A stretch of 64,000 nucleotides of DNA from Leptospirales bacterium (GCA_019694685.1 JAIBBM010000002.1:109685-173684), one strand, 5' to 3'. Shown: positions 36,584-45,941, counted from the stretch's first letter. The notes: generated by a model from the sequence alone, not told the origin. Program-made: numbers and translations.

Positions 36584-37585
36584 CTACAGGATCACTTCTA
36601 CTCCTGCCTGAAGTCCGCCCATCGTATCCTTCGCATGGCTTCCGGGATAGGTCAGTGCAGAATCAATGAGCAAGTTTTGAAACTCTGTAGCGGTTGGCTG
36701 AGAGATGCGCGTTAGACGCACTTTGTTGTCTCGAATAGCGGAAGTCTCTGTGCGAAGTTGAGCAAAGATGCGAATGTTCTCTGAAACAGAATGAAAGTAT
36801 CCCGCAATGAATTCTACGCCATTTACATGATAGCCGCCGTCTTCGCGTCGAATGAGCCCGCTCCCAGAGCCACCCGTATTGACGTCAGCTGTTTCTCTAT
36901 TCTGAAACCAGGATCCATCTGCAGAAAAAAGCGCAAGCCTGAGTTTGAAGTTCGATCCGTTCTCAAGATGATAACGATAGTCGCCACCGAAGATCAAACC
37001 AGTGCCCACTCCGCGCGAACGAAAATCAAAACTCTGCCCGTATACTGATCCAGAGACAGAGAGACCGGACTGCGAAATTGTAAACCTCTGGGCATATTTA
37101 TAATCGTAAGTGGCTCGAGTGTCCACGCGTCTGATTCCCCCAAGGATCGAAATCTCATGCGCTGAATCTTGCGATGTTAAATCGTAACGTGCGAGAAGAA
37201 CCGGAGTAAATCTGCTGAGTTCTACGTTTGTCGTATCGTACTGCTGAACATCGTAACGAATCGTAGACGAAGTCAAGCTCACAGCAGAAACACCCGCATA
37301 GTCCGGGCGAGAGTGAATGGACGCTATTTCAAGCTCAAAATGAAACGGATGGGTAGAGTATTCTGCTTCGAGCGGCAACCCGGATGCATTCTTGTTGTTC
37401 CAGGGTGCGTTGGCCCCGATCCCGCCGGCCACAAAGGAACCATAGAGACGATCATTCGCGTACTTCTCCTGCAAATCAGGAGTGTAGCCCCCGCCAAAAA
37501 TCGACGCGCGAAGACGAAGCCCTTCCGGATCTCGAGCCGCAAGTGCCGTCGTGGTGAGAAAGAAACAAATTGCAAGAAGCCTCAT
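36584..37585 (-). CDS. Predicted outer-membrane beta-barrel protein
   Basis: 333 aa from ATG 37585. A signal peptide (MRLLAICFFLTTTALA) is followed by alternating amphipathic strands such as FHFELEIASIHSR, VLLARYDLTS and FEFIAGYFHSV-like segments, with a C-terminal strand ending GVEVIL. Aromatic-rich turns and absence of cysteines after the signal fit an outer-membrane barrel. No family recognised. Convergent with the antiporter gene (20 bp apart). Confidence 0.55.
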   Translation of the reverse strand: MRLLAICFFLTTTALAARDPEGLRLRASIFGGGYTPDLQEKYANDRLYGSFVAGGIGANAPWNNKNASGLPLEAEYSTHPFHFELEIASIHSRPDYAGVSAVSLTSSTIRYDVQQYDTTNVELSRFTPVLLARYDLTSQDSAHEISILGGIRRVDTRATYDYKYAQRFTISQSGLSVSGSVYGQSFDFRSRGVGTGLIFGGDYRYHLENGSNFKLRLALFSADGSWFQNRETADVNTGGSGSGLIRREDGGYHVNGVEFIAGYFHSVSENIRIFAQLRTETSAIRDNKVRLTRISQPTATEFQNLLIDSALTYPGSHAKDTMGGLQAGVEVIL

Positions 37586-37659
37586 GAGTGGAATACCGGG
37601 CAAACGGCTTTGCGCGGTCAAGCGATCGCCGGAAAAGACCGCAACGATCTTGAATCAAA

Positions 37660-38652
37660 ATGACACCAGAAGCAATCACAGGATTTGAAAACCGTCTGAT
37701 CCGAATGCACAAACACATTGGCAAGTGGGCCCGCAGACAGGGAATTACCTGTTTTCGCATCTACGATCGTGATGTTCCTCAATTCCCGCTCTGCATCGAC
37801 AAATACGAAGATTTTATCATCGTTTCAGAATATAGAACCAGCAAGACGGCAGAGGGAGATGAACACGATCAGTGGATCGACCTGTGTCGTCAGATCATAG
37901 CAAAGACTCTGTCTGTTCCCATCGCACATATAGATTTTCGGATGCGCGAAAGAAAGAAGGGAAGCTCTCAGTACGAGAAAACGGACACAGCAGGGATGGA
38001 ACAGGTAGTGCATGAGGCAGGTTTGAAATTTCAAATCCAGCTATCCGCATACCTGGACCCTGGGCTCTTCCTGGACCACAGAATCACGCGCGGTATGGTT
38101 CGCGAAGAGGCAAAGGGGAAGCGTTGCCTTAACCTATTCGCTTATACCGGATCTTTCAGTGTGTACTGCGCAGCAGGCGGCTCCGCCTCCACAACCACAG
38201 TAGACCTCTCTCGCACATATTGTACCTGGGCCATGCGTAATTTCACGTTAAACGACTTTGCGGCCAGAATTGTGTTCGACCGTGATCATAAAGAGGCAAG
38301 TGATTTGCTTCCATTGAAGAACGGCAATCTGGTGCTCCAGAGAGATGTGCTCGATTTTGTAGACGATTGTCCTCCTTCGAGCTTTGATCTGGCGGTGCTT
38401 GATCCACCCAGCTTCTCAAACAGCAAGAGGATGGCTGCAAGTTTTGACGTTCAACGGGACCACTCGGATCTGATCCGAAGAGTATTCCGCCTGCTTTCAC
38501 CGGGCGGAATACTATATTTCTCTAACAATCTGACCACCTTCGAACTGGATACACTTCCCGGACTTGTAGCAAAAGAAATCACGTCGCAAACTGTCCCCAT
38601 GGATTTTCGAAATAAACGCCCGCACAGATGCTATAGGATTTTAAGGAAATAG
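37660..38652 (+). CDS. Class I rRNA methyltransferase, RlmK/RlmI type
   Basis: 330 aa. The SAM-binding block NLFAYTGSFSVYCAAGG (~158) is the RlmK/RlmI motif I; TTVDLSRTYCTWAMRN follows. The catalytic-pocket block VLDPPSFSNSKRM (~247) matches DPPxF in these 23S rRNA base methyltransferases. The N-terminus has a small FRIYDRDVPQFP region, as in RlmK. By similarity it would methylate the 23S rRNA (m7G2069 or m5C1962), but the exact base is not certain. Cytoplasmic. Divergent from the barrel gene. Confidence 0.88.
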   Translation: MTPEAITGFENRLIRMHKHIGKWARRQGITCFRIYDRDVPQFPLCIDKYEDFIIVSEYRTSKTAEGDEHDQWIDLCRQIIAKTLSVPIAHIDFRMRERKKGSSQYEKTDTAGMEQVVHEAGLKFQIQLSAYLDPGLFLDHRITRGMVREEAKGKRCLNLFAYTGSFSVYCAAGGSASTTTVDLSRTYCTWAMRNFTLNDFAARIVFDRDHKEASDLLPLKNGNLVLQRDVLDFVDDCPPSSFDLAVLDPPSFSNSKRMAASFDVQRDHSDLIRRVFRLLSPGGILYFSNNLTTFELDTLPGLVAKEITSQTVPMDFRNKRPHRCYRILRK

Positions 38653-38715
38653 CCGGCATCCTCGCACAGCTTCTAGCTCGATTTTTTTCTCGCAAACCAG
38701 AATGCAGGGTCTAAG

Positions 38716-39390
38716 GTGTGGCCTATGGCGCGTCTCTGGCTTGGCCCATTTGCGTTCCTGGTGAGCTGCGCTGCTGCCTTTCCGGATAACAGCGCGAAGA
38801 CGGATACGTTTGCGGCTATCGCCGGTGCCACATTGCTCAGGCCAGGCAGCGTCGCACCCCATGTATCCTGCGACGCAGGATTACAAAATTCAAGCGGTCA
38901 GGCAGGAACTCTTGCAAACTGGACCACACTTCTAAACGGAGGAAGTGGTTGGGCAGTCGTCAACTTTAGCTTCGCAAACCCTGGATTCGGCACTTCGTTT
39001 TCCACGGACAGCAAGTATCAGGAAATCGATCTTGTAGCAAATGGGTTTTCCCCTGGAACTCTGGATACCGCACCCACAGTCTATTTCGGAGAACGATTTC
39101 TAAAACGCATGGACGTAACTGGAATCAATTACTACCTGAAAGTGGAAATCCGAAATGCGGCACATGCCGCCATGCAAACATACAATTCTGGAATGCTGAA
39201 TGCCGTTCCGGGAATGGGTGCGGATGTCGTTTATCCACTTACGTCCAGTTTCTCAGGATACGGCGCGGGAATGCGCTTCATCTATGTGGAGGATGGTGGA
39301 TATGACACAATGAGCTGGGCCGGACAATTCGGCCCGTATCTTCATTCCGCATACGTTCGTCTTTCGAATGCATGCGGCTTGCCTTACTGA
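38716..39390 (+). CDS. Lipoprotein with FBA-like (F-box-associated-type) sugar-binding domain
   Basis: 224 aa. The signal has a lipobox LVSC at ~20-23. After a linker, about residues 75-150 recall the FBA fold: GWAVVNF, then SKYQEIDLVANGF, LDTAPTVYFGERFLKR and INYYLKVEIRN. In eukaryotic F-box proteins the equivalents are W-x-V, K-x-Q-x-IDL-x-x-x-G, LD-x-x-P-x-I-x-V-x-D-W and Y-x-L-x-V-x-L. If real it would bind glycans at the cell surface. The resemblance was judged by eye only. Confidence 0.55.
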   Translation: MWPMARLWLGPFAFLVSCAAAFPDNSAKTDTFAAIAGATLLRPGSVAPHVSCDAGLQNSSGQAGTLANWTTLLNGGSGWAVVNFSFANPGFGTSFSTDSKYQEIDLVANGFSPGTLDTAPTVYFGERFLKRMDVTGINYYLKVEIRNAAHAAMQTYNSGMLNAVPGMGADVVYPLTSSFSGYGAGMRFIYVEDGGYDTMSWAGQFGPYLHSAYVRLSNACGLPY

Positions 39391-39391
39391 A

Positions 39392-40315
39392 TCATTCTGC
39401 TTCTTCTGCGCGAATTGCGTAAACAGAACGAACAAAAAAGATCCCGACCACAACAAACGTCACAACCGGCGAAAGCCACGAGGGCACGTGAACCGCGAAG
39501 GATTCGAGAACCATTACGACTCCCAGGCAGAGAATGGAATACATAGCACCATTTTTCAGATACTTGTACTTCTTGATTCTCTCGATGTTCCCAACAGTCA
39601 ACTGGCGCACTACAATGGCACCCAGGCCATTGCCAATCAGGATCAATGGAACATACAACGTGAAAGCGAAAGCACCTAACACCCCGTCAATGGAGAAGGT
39701 AGCGTCCAGAATTTCCAAATAGAGGATCTTCGCAATGTCTGATTTGTGCGAAGTAAGCAAATCCTGCTCTGCCTGCTCCGCGTTCTCTTTAAAACCGTGG
39801 GTGATAAAAAAAGCAGTCGAGCCTGTAACCGCACCCATGGCCATCATGGAATCCTTCTTCAGTGCAAGCCAGACTATAACGAGAAGTGCAATCGACGCGA
39901 ATGCGTAAAACCAGACACCTTGCGATTCAATGTATCTCTCTCCATAAAGGCCATAGTTCTTTGGCTCAAGAAACAACCAGTGCAAAAACAACAGGATGAG
40001 AAATGTTCCGCCGCCTACCAGGAGAATGGGGGCAGAGGCCTGGATGGAATCCACAACATGTGGATCATTCGAAAACGAAGCCATGAATGCGCCCACTGGA
40101 CCAAGGGTTGGATTCACGGCCCACACAATGAGCCAGGGCAGAGCGCCGCGGACCACGATGACAGCAATGAAAATGCCATAAATCAAAAACCATCGGCGAT
40201 ACTTTGGCTTCATCGTGCCAAGCACCTCTGCATTGATGATGGCATTGTCTATGCTGGAAACCGTCTCAAAAAGACAGAGACCCGCAATGGTAATGATGAT
40301 CGCGCCTATTTCCAT
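39392..40315 (-). CDS. TerC-superfamily membrane protein (DUF475)
   Basis: 307 aa, about nine helices. Paired acidic motifs of the TerC family: FETVSSIDNAIINAEVL (~16) and LEILDATFSIDGVLGAFAF (~200). Proteins of this family are implicated in metal (Mn) efflux or tellurite resistance. The start overlaps the stop of the decarboxylase fusion gene by 10 bp, suggesting one transcript. Convergent with the FBA-like lipoprotein, 1 bp apart. Confidence 0.88.
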   Translation of the reverse strand: MEIGAIIITIAGLCLFETVSSIDNAIINAEVLGTMKPKYRRWFLIYGIFIAVIVVRGALPWLIVWAVNPTLGPVGAFMASFSNDPHVVDSIQASAPILLVGGGTFLILLFLHWLFLEPKNYGLYGERYIESQGVWFYAFASIALLVIVWLALKKDSMMAMGAVTGSTAFFITHGFKENAEQAEQDLLTSHKSDIAKILYLEILDATFSIDGVLGAFAFTLYVPLILIGNGLGAIVVRQLTVGNIERIKKYKYLKNGAMYSILCLGVVMVLESFAVHVPSWLSPVVTFVVVGIFFVRSVYAIRAEEAE

Positions 40316-42237
40316 TTTGCAATCCCCTGTCCAAACTTGACTTTGTTCTTTTCCTGGATGATTGGTAAGAAGTCTATCTTGTTGTGCCCGAACAATAGGA
40401 TCACTGTGGACCCCATTTCAAATCGACCAAGCTCATCTCCGCGTTTCGCCTCCACGGGTGTCGCATAACGTTTGAACACAGGACGACGGAACCAGCGATT
40501 TGTCTTAAATGAATCGTATGCAAGTACAATCCTTCCTACATTCGTTGCTCCCACTTTGATCAAAGCCACAGTGCCACGCGGATTGTGAATATATGTGGCC
40601 AGTCTTTCGTTCTTAGCAAACAACGCGTCCAATCTTTCCACGGCAACGGGGTTCACAGTAAAAAGGTCTCCCGGAGAATAGGCGAAAGCGGGAACAGTGC
40701 CACCCACTGGAAAATGAATTCTATGATAATCGCGGGGACTCAGATAAATCACCAGAAACTTTCCGCCTTCAAAGTCCTGGAGATAGTCCGGGAACTCCAG
40801 CAAATCACGCAGCGAATACTGCATGGCCTTTGCTTGAATGAGAAGCCCTTCTGTGATGTCTCCGAACCTGAGAACGGTCCCATCCACAGGAGACACAATG
40901 GTCTTTTCGTCTCCTTCGATGGGGCGAGCGCCTGGTTTCAAATAACGGATGAAGAAGTTGTTCAATGAGGAGTACTCACGAATTTCTTTTGCGGCTTCCT
41001 CTACGGTTACACCAAATGCACGCGAATATGCCAGGATGATTGGTTCGCGCAGGAATCCAGGCAGAGGAGTGGCTGCAATCCAGCCAAATATTCTGGAGAC
41101 AAGGTTCTGAGGCAGAATCGTTAAGAATATTAGATAAATATCTTTACTGATCTCCCAACGATGAGATTCGCGAAGCTCGGCGAGTGATTGAGATGCTTCG
41201 CCGCTACGAAGAAACGCCTCTACTGTAAAGCATGCGAGAGCCAGACCGCCCGCCGCGGATCCAAACACAAGTATGTCCACCATCATGGAGTAGGAAGTGT
41301 GCTGCATGGCAAGTGGCAGAAGCGCGAAGGCTAAAGAAAGAAGAGTGCCCTTTGAGCCTGGAACAAAAGAACGAATGGTCCACATCCAGGAAGCGGTCCA
41401 GAGGACCAGACCCACAATGGCCGCAAGACTCATAGTGCGGACATCAGAAGGAATGAACGCATCTAACACGTAGAATACGATCGCAAACACAAAAGGAGAA
41501 AGCAAAACCGAAAGCATGGACACAAGCGCCGGCTTTGCTCCGGACGAGCGAACAGATACAAAAAGGAAGGGGGCTCGGGCAATTTCGCATAACGTCAACG
41601 CCGCGAGCAGAGCTGAAGAAATATGAACCGGATTGGTTGAAAAATACAGTCCCGGGAGAGAACCTGGGCCACCAACAAAGGCGTTTCGAATCACGTATAT
41701 GACAAACAAAAGGCCGGACCAGGCGAAAATGGAAGCCCCGATTCTCACGGGAGCAAAAACAATGCCAGCCGAAAGCGCGGTCACAATCAAACCGACTGCA
41801 AGCGGATTCCATGCGAGATGCATTTCAATCGAAGCCGTATAAGAAGTCTGAGAGACACCCTGAAGACCGATGAGCGCTAGAGCGGCTAACACTGCAATCG
41901 AACGAGTGTTGCGCGACAGGGTTGCGCCCACGCTAAATTGAATGGGTGCGTAAATGAAGGCGAAGATTAAGAACCAGGACCACGTGCGAGAGTCCAGAAT
42001 GTGAGTTCCGGCAAGTACAACGCTTCCCCCAATTACGCCTGCGAGAGAAAGCAAGAACGCCTGGAACATTGTATGTTGCTCTTTGCCCGATGGTTGATCC
42101 ATCATACCGCTGAGCACCTTGATGGACAGAAGCAATTCGCGTAGCTGGACGCCCTGGAATCGAATGGTCAGGAAAAGCCCCGCAAATAGGATCAGCGAAA
42201 TGACGGGGATCGATACGTAAGAAATGATTTCATTCAT
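40306..42237 (-). CDS. psd: Phosphatidylserine decarboxylase fused to an AGCS-symporter-like membrane domain
   Basis: 643 aa from ATG 42237. The C-terminal ~290 residues are a Psd proenzyme: SLNNFFIRYLKPGARPI, SPVDGTVL, YHRIHFPVGG (catalytic His), and GST at residues 609-611, where Ser610 becomes the pyruvoyl cofactor after self-cleavage. The N-terminal ~340 residues form about nine helices that recall Na+/alanine symporters: AGLFLTIRFQGVQLRELLLSIKVLSG and FQAFLLSLAGVIGG; the key GTGN region is degenerate. Psd makes phosphatidylethanolamine. The membrane part may anchor or move substrate lipids; that is inference. Confidence 0.85.
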   Translation of the reverse strand: MNEIISYVSIPVISLILFAGLFLTIRFQGVQLRELLLSIKVLSGMMDQPSGKEQHTMFQAFLLSLAGVIGGSVVLAGTHILDSRTWSWFLIFAFIYAPIQFSVGATLSRNTRSIAVLAALALIGLQGVSQTSYTASIEMHLAWNPLAVGLIVTALSAGIVFAPVRIGASIFAWSGLLFVIYVIRNAFVGGPGSLPGLYFSTNPVHISSALLAALTLCEIARAPFLFVSVRSSGAKPALVSMLSVLLSPFVFAIVFYVLDAFIPSDVRTMSLAAIVGLVLWTASWMWTIRSFVPGSKGTLLSLAFALLPLAMQHTSYSMMVDILVFGSAAGGLALACFTVEAFLRSGEASQSLAELRESHRWEISKDIYLIFLTILPQNLVSRIFGWIAATPLPGFLREPIILAYSRAFGVTVEEAAKEIREYSSLNNFFIRYLKPGARPIEGDEKTIVSPVDGTVLRFGDITEGLLIQAKAMQYSLRDLLEFPDYLQDFEGGKFLVIYLSPRDYHRIHFPVGGTVPAFAYSPGDLFTVNPVAVERLDALFAKNERLATYIHNPRGTVALIKVGATNVGRIVLAYDSFKTNRWFRRPVFKRYATPVEAKRGDELGRFEMGSTVILLFGHNKIDFLPIIQEKNKVKFGQGIAKWK

Positions 42238-42238
42238 G

Positions 42239-43120
42239 ATGCAATCGGATGCAGTTCTATGCCGCGTGGGAGGCAACCCGGTCAAGGCATTTTGCCTGAG
42301 CGCACTGGTCGCGTGGCTCATCATGAGCGCGCCCGGACTGGAAGCAATCCCTGTGGAGATTGGAATCAGCGGGGTCGGGAGTCAAAGGAATCCCGGCACA
42401 TTCGACCAGGGGCTGGACAATTACAGAACATCCCTCAACCCACTGGTGTTCTCGCTTACGAAGCATTCAAACTTCAGAAGTATCCCTGCCTCGGAGGGTT
42501 ACATTCGTCTGGGAGATCTGATATCGGAAGAAAGTTACATTGGCCTTCTCTATGGGAGACTCTACACTCCCCCGATTTCAGTGCGGCAGTTTCGTAGTGA
42601 TGCAGTCTACTTCCAGTCCAACTGGAATTTCTTCGTGCATTACTTTGGTTTTACATACCACTATCGCTTTCGCCCGATTTCCAGCTCTCGCATGTCCTAC
42701 GAAGTCGGAGGAGCGTATACTTTTGTGGCAGAACCTACATGGAGAACAGACGGATACTATTTGAGTCCTTACCAATTCAGTCGCCTTCAGACCAGCCATC
42801 GCGCGGGATACGGTAGCATGCTACGCCTTGAAGGGGCGGTGGTTCGTGGCCTGGGAGATCACTTCTTCGTTCGCGCGGGCATCGCGCAATCTTACTGGTA
42901 TATGGGTAGATATCAGGGCAACGTAAATTCGACGGGAGGTTACTGGGTGACATTGCGAAACGGCGGTTTTCTGGCTCTTGCTCCTTCTCAGTTCATTTCC
43001 ACCTTCGTGGTAAGCCCGGATCCAATTCTCGGACCAACGCAGGTAAGTACGATTCGGGACCGGGCGGACATAAATTTCAGTCTAACCCAGTTCTTTGTCA
43101 GTGCGGGCCTCAGATTTTGA
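42239..43120 (+). CDS. Predicted outer-membrane beta-barrel protein
   Basis: 293 aa from ATG 42239 (ATG 42236 and a GTG at 42266 are alternatives). A signal-like stretch (AFCLSALVAWLIMSAPGLEA) is followed by aromatic-rich strands, e.g. FFVHYFGFTYHYRFRP, MSYEVGGAYTFVAEPTW and FFVRAGIAQSYWYMGRY; the last residues (FVSAGLRF) end in Phe, as in outer-membrane barrels. Its start lies head to head with the decarboxylase start, the two ATGs overlapping within a few bases. No family recognised. Confidence 0.6.
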   Translation: MQSDAVLCRVGGNPVKAFCLSALVAWLIMSAPGLEAIPVEIGISGVGSQRNPGTFDQGLDNYRTSLNPLVFSLTKHSNFRSIPASEGYIRLGDLISEESYIGLLYGRLYTPPISVRQFRSDAVYFQSNWNFFVHYFGFTYHYRFRPISSSRMSYEVGGAYTFVAEPTWRTDGYYLSPYQFSRLQTSHRAGYGSMLRLEGAVVRGLGDHFFVRAGIAQSYWYMGRYQGNVNSTGGYWVTLRNGGFLALAPSQFISTFVVSPDPILGPTQVSTIRDRADINFSLTQFFVSAGLRF

Positions 43121-43163
43121 TTTACAACATCCGACTCTCCTAATATCCCATGTCAGGGTTCCC

Positions 43164-43403
43164 ATGAGCGCAGAAAAAGTAATCACCATGCCAGTACGTG
43201 AAATCGCAGATGTGAAGGTCATTCTGGCCACCTGGTATAAGTTTCTGCAGGATCAAGCGGACAAGCTGAACGCAGAGGAATTCTCTCGGTCGCTTAAGAC
43301 TCCCATCATTCTAAACCTGGAAACGGACGAACTCGAACTACTCTTCACCGGATCCGGAGAACTCCTTCAGGGGTTCAAAGATTTCATACTCACTACAACC
43401 TGA
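43164..43403 (+). CDS. Small protein of unknown function
   Basis: 79 aa from ATG 43164, with CAGGG six bases upstream. The longer frame from 43095 overlaps the barrel gene. Acidic, with a helical middle (DVKVILATWYKFLQDQADKLNAEEF) and a C-terminal half of two likely strands (IILNLETDELELLFT). No cysteine, signal or membrane segment. No family recognised. Confidence 0.6.
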   Translation: MSAEKVITMPVREIADVKVILATWYKFLQDQADKLNAEEFSRSLKTPIILNLETDELELLFTGSGELLQGFKDFILTTT

Positions 43404-43410
43404 GTGCTTC

Positions 43411-44085
43411 TCACAGCTTAAACAATTCGGGTTCTTCGTATTTTTCCACCAGGCGTTTGTCGTCTTCGCGCAACCTGGAATCCACTTTGTATGTTTCCAT
43501 TCTCCCCGCTGCAAATCCAGTGGCATGTTTGCGAAACAAAGAGTCTGATGGTGTGTTAGGGTCTAACCATTCCGAAATTTCATTTGCATCGAGAATCACA
43601 GGCATTCTATGCTTCGCATGAATCGGACGAATCAACTCATTTGCCTCCGTAGTCAAGATCGTGCATGAAACGATTTCTACTCCTCCGCCTTTCCACGTAT
43701 CCCAGAGACCGGCCATGGCCAGAGGCTTTCCATCCAATCGACGAAAATAGTATCGATCCTTTTTCTTTTTTGCCACATCCTTCCATTCGTAGAATCCACT
43801 CGCTGGAATCACGCACCGTCGATTCGCAATTACACTCGACCGAAACGCAGGTTTAGTGGCCGCTTCTTCCAACCGGGCGTTGAAGGTAGCGTATCTGACT
43901 TGATTTGATTTCTCCCAGGCCGGAAGCAGAGCCCATCGCATCAGAGACGCTCCGTGATGCGCAAAAGACAAAACCTGATCTGTTGGCCGAATGTCGTAGT
44001 GCGGCCCGAAATCCAAATCGATCTGAAAACCAAAAAATCCTTCGAGCACTTCTTTCTCTTCGAAAAGAGCAAATCGTCCGCACAT
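43411..44085 (-). CDS. yedK: SRAP/HMCES-family abasic-site DNA-protein crosslinking protein (YedK)
   Basis: 224 aa. ATG 44085 is chosen because the catalytic Cys must be residue 2 (MCGRF) after Met removal; longer in-frame starts would bury it. Further family residues: RYATFNARLE (Asn), IPASGFYEWK (Glu), and PIHAKHRMPVIL (His). It crosslinks covalently to abasic sites in single-stranded DNA and shields replication forks. Confidence 0.93.
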   Translation of the reverse strand: MCGRFALFEEKEVLEGFFGFQIDLDFGPHYDIRPTDQVLSFAHHGASLMRWALLPAWEKSNQVRYATFNARLEEAATKPAFRSSVIANRRCVIPASGFYEWKDVAKKKKDRYYFRRLDGKPLAMAGLWDTWKGGGVEIVSCTILTTEANELIRPIHAKHRMPVILDANEISEWLDPNTPSDSLFRKHATGFAAGRMETYKVDSRLREDDKRLVEKYEEPELFKL

Positions 44086-44180
44086 CCGGGAAGCATGCTC
44101 TCGTGGCTTTTTTTCGCAACGATATTTGAAGTTAGTCGAAACCTGTTGACCCATGGAACACCGACCCGCGTCTAAGGTGC

Positions 44181-44666
44181 ATGAGATCTATCGTATTCGC
44201 TGTCCTGGTTGCGATCATAGCGCCGCTGATGGCACAAACAAAAGCAAACGACATCCCCGTCGAGAAGCTGCCTGCAGACGTAAAACAGGTTCTCGAACAG
44301 TATGTGAACATATTGCGCACGAGCAAGAGCCTGGACGAATGCGCGACCCGCTTCACTTCCATTGCCGGTGGCAGTCTGGTTACGGATGAAAAAGGAACCC
44401 TTCGCGATACTGTGAAACCATTTTCCCTGAAGAAGGATTTCAATGACATCAAGCAGTACGCGGATCCAATTGTAATCACTCGCGTGAATGCAACGCCGTC
44501 CAATGGACAGGGGTACGGATCGAGCGCCATCAAAGGCATGGTGTACAAAATTTGGATCGCGAAAAAGGACGCATCCATTGGAATGCCTGCCCCCGTATCG
44601 ATTCTGGTTCCAGAAGGGCACCCCACCATCACCACACCCAAAGTGGTCGGAATTGGAAGTTACTGA
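44181..44666 (+). CDS. Exported protein of unknown function
   Basis: 161 aa with a signal peptide (MRSIVFAVLVAIIAPLMA). The mature part has one small predicted globular domain: helix LPADVKQVLEQYVNIL, a GGSLV strand, and a C-terminal PAPVSILVPEG strand. No recognised family. Divergent from yedK. Followed within 5 bp by a hairpin at 44672-44689. Confidence 0.6.
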   Translation: MRSIVFAVLVAIIAPLMAQTKANDIPVEKLPADVKQVLEQYVNILRTSKSLDECATRFTSIAGGSLVTDEKGTLRDTVKPFSLKKDFNDIKQYADPIVITRVNATPSNGQGYGSSAIKGMVYKIWIAKKDASIGMPAPVSILVPEGHPTITTPKVVGIGSY

Positions 44667-44671
44667 CCTCC

Positions 44672-44689
44672 GGCGCCCGAAAGGGCGCC
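44672..44689 (+). terminator. Hairpin after the exported-protein gene, possible terminator
   Basis: GGCGCCC-GAAA-GGGCGCC (44672-44689) is a perfect 7-bp stem with a stable GNRA-type tetraloop. It is followed by TCGATTCTT, only partly T-rich. It lies 5 bases after a stop and 27 before the next ATG, so it may also affect readthrough into the coiled-coil gene. Confidence 0.6.
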
Positions 44690-44715
44690 TCGATTCTTAA
44701 TCGCCGGATAACGTT

Positions 44716-45924
44716 ATGTATCAGCTATTCATTCAAATTATCAAATACGGTTTCAGTACTGTTCTGTTTGGAGTAGGACTCTACGTCTTGATCGCATCCT
44801 ACCGCGAGCACAAATCTTTCAGACGCTTGTTCAAAGGATTCGCGATCACTGCATACTTCTTGTTTGCCGCAGGAATGACTCTGCTAATTTTCACAGGCGA
44901 AACGGCAGCACAGTTGAGCATGTTCTTCATCAAGGCAATCTCCACTGCGTTCGGATTGCTGTACGGCATTTACGCAACTCTCAACGGGTTCATGGAAACG
45001 GATCCGGCCACCGGAAAGAAGACCGTTACGCGACTTGGGGTCCTGGGTATTTTCATCCTCAGCTTTAACACGATCCTCCTGGTCAGCATGGATTACCTTC
45101 AAGAAACCGCCGCCATGGAAGAAAAACTGCAGGAGAAACAACTGCAACTGGACCAGGAACGCGAAAGGAAAATTGAATACGAACGCCTTCTTGGGAGCGT
45201 CAGTTTCGTGGATCGAAAAACAGGCGATTTGAAAATCGACTTTGAGAAGTTTAGCGAAAGCCTGTACAGATCCCTGGTCACAGTGGAAACAGATCTCCGC
45301 AATACCAGAATTGAACTGGCAACCAGAGAAACAGAATTGAAGGACGCAACGGCTCGATGGAATGCAGCAGACGCCGGCGCAAAAGTCTTACAAGAAACTC
45401 TTTCGAAAACGGAAAAGGCCCTGGCCACTCGCGACGCGGAATTAAAAGAGTCGCAGACTAAACTGGCCCAGAGCGACGCCAGCTTGAAGGCCGCGCAAGA
45501 AAATCTTGCTAAAACAGAGAAGAGCCTCGCAGGACGAGAAGCAGAACTGAAAAATACTTCAGATCAACTTGTTGAATCGCAAAAGGAAGCAAAGAAAGCA
45601 GAAGAAGAGCTAAGCCGAACGTCACGCGATCTTGCAAGCAAAGATGCGGAGGCACGTGAACAAACTCGCCGGGCCACTGCCGCAGAATCATCCCTTGCGC
45701 GTGCGCAGGATGAGTTAAAAAAGTCCGCTGCAGCATTCACTACTCGCGATGCAGAAGCCCGCCAGTACCAGAAAGAGAATTTAACTCTACAAACAAATCT
45801 TGCGCGCGAAACCGAAGAGCGCAGTAAACTGGACAAGCTTCTTGCAGCGCGCGACGCAGAACTGCGCGCATGCAAAACGGCACCGGCAACTCCAACGCCA
45901 CCACAGCCTGTGCCACCGGGCTAA
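44716..45924 (+). CDS. Membrane protein with long C-terminal coiled coil
   Basis: 402 aa. Four hydrophobic helices in residues 1-130 are followed by about 260 residues of charged heptad sequence with a recurring unit (LATRDAELKESQTKLAQSDASLKAA and variants), then a Pro-rich tail. The repeats look like internal duplications of an alpha-helical module, such as LAGREAELKN, LASKDAEARE and TTRDAEARQ. Such proteins can be scaffold or chemoreceptor-like; no family recognised. The first four helices may be an uncharacterised membrane domain. Confidence 0.6.
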   Translation: MYQLFIQIIKYGFSTVLFGVGLYVLIASYREHKSFRRLFKGFAITAYFLFAAGMTLLIFTGETAAQLSMFFIKAISTAFGLLYGIYATLNGFMETDPATGKKTVTRLGVLGIFILSFNTILLVSMDYLQETAAMEEKLQEKQLQLDQERERKIEYERLLGSVSFVDRKTGDLKIDFEKFSESLYRSLVTVETDLRNTRIELATRETELKDATARWNAADAGAKVLQETLSKTEKALATRDAELKESQTKLAQSDASLKAAQENLAKTEKSLAGREAELKNTSDQLVESQKEAKKAEEELSRTSRDLASKDAEAREQTRRATAAESSLARAQDELKKSAAAFTTRDAEARQYQKENLTLQTNLARETEERSKLDKLLAARDAELRACKTAPATPTPPQPVPPG

Positions 45925-45941
45925 TCCACCGCGAACGATGT

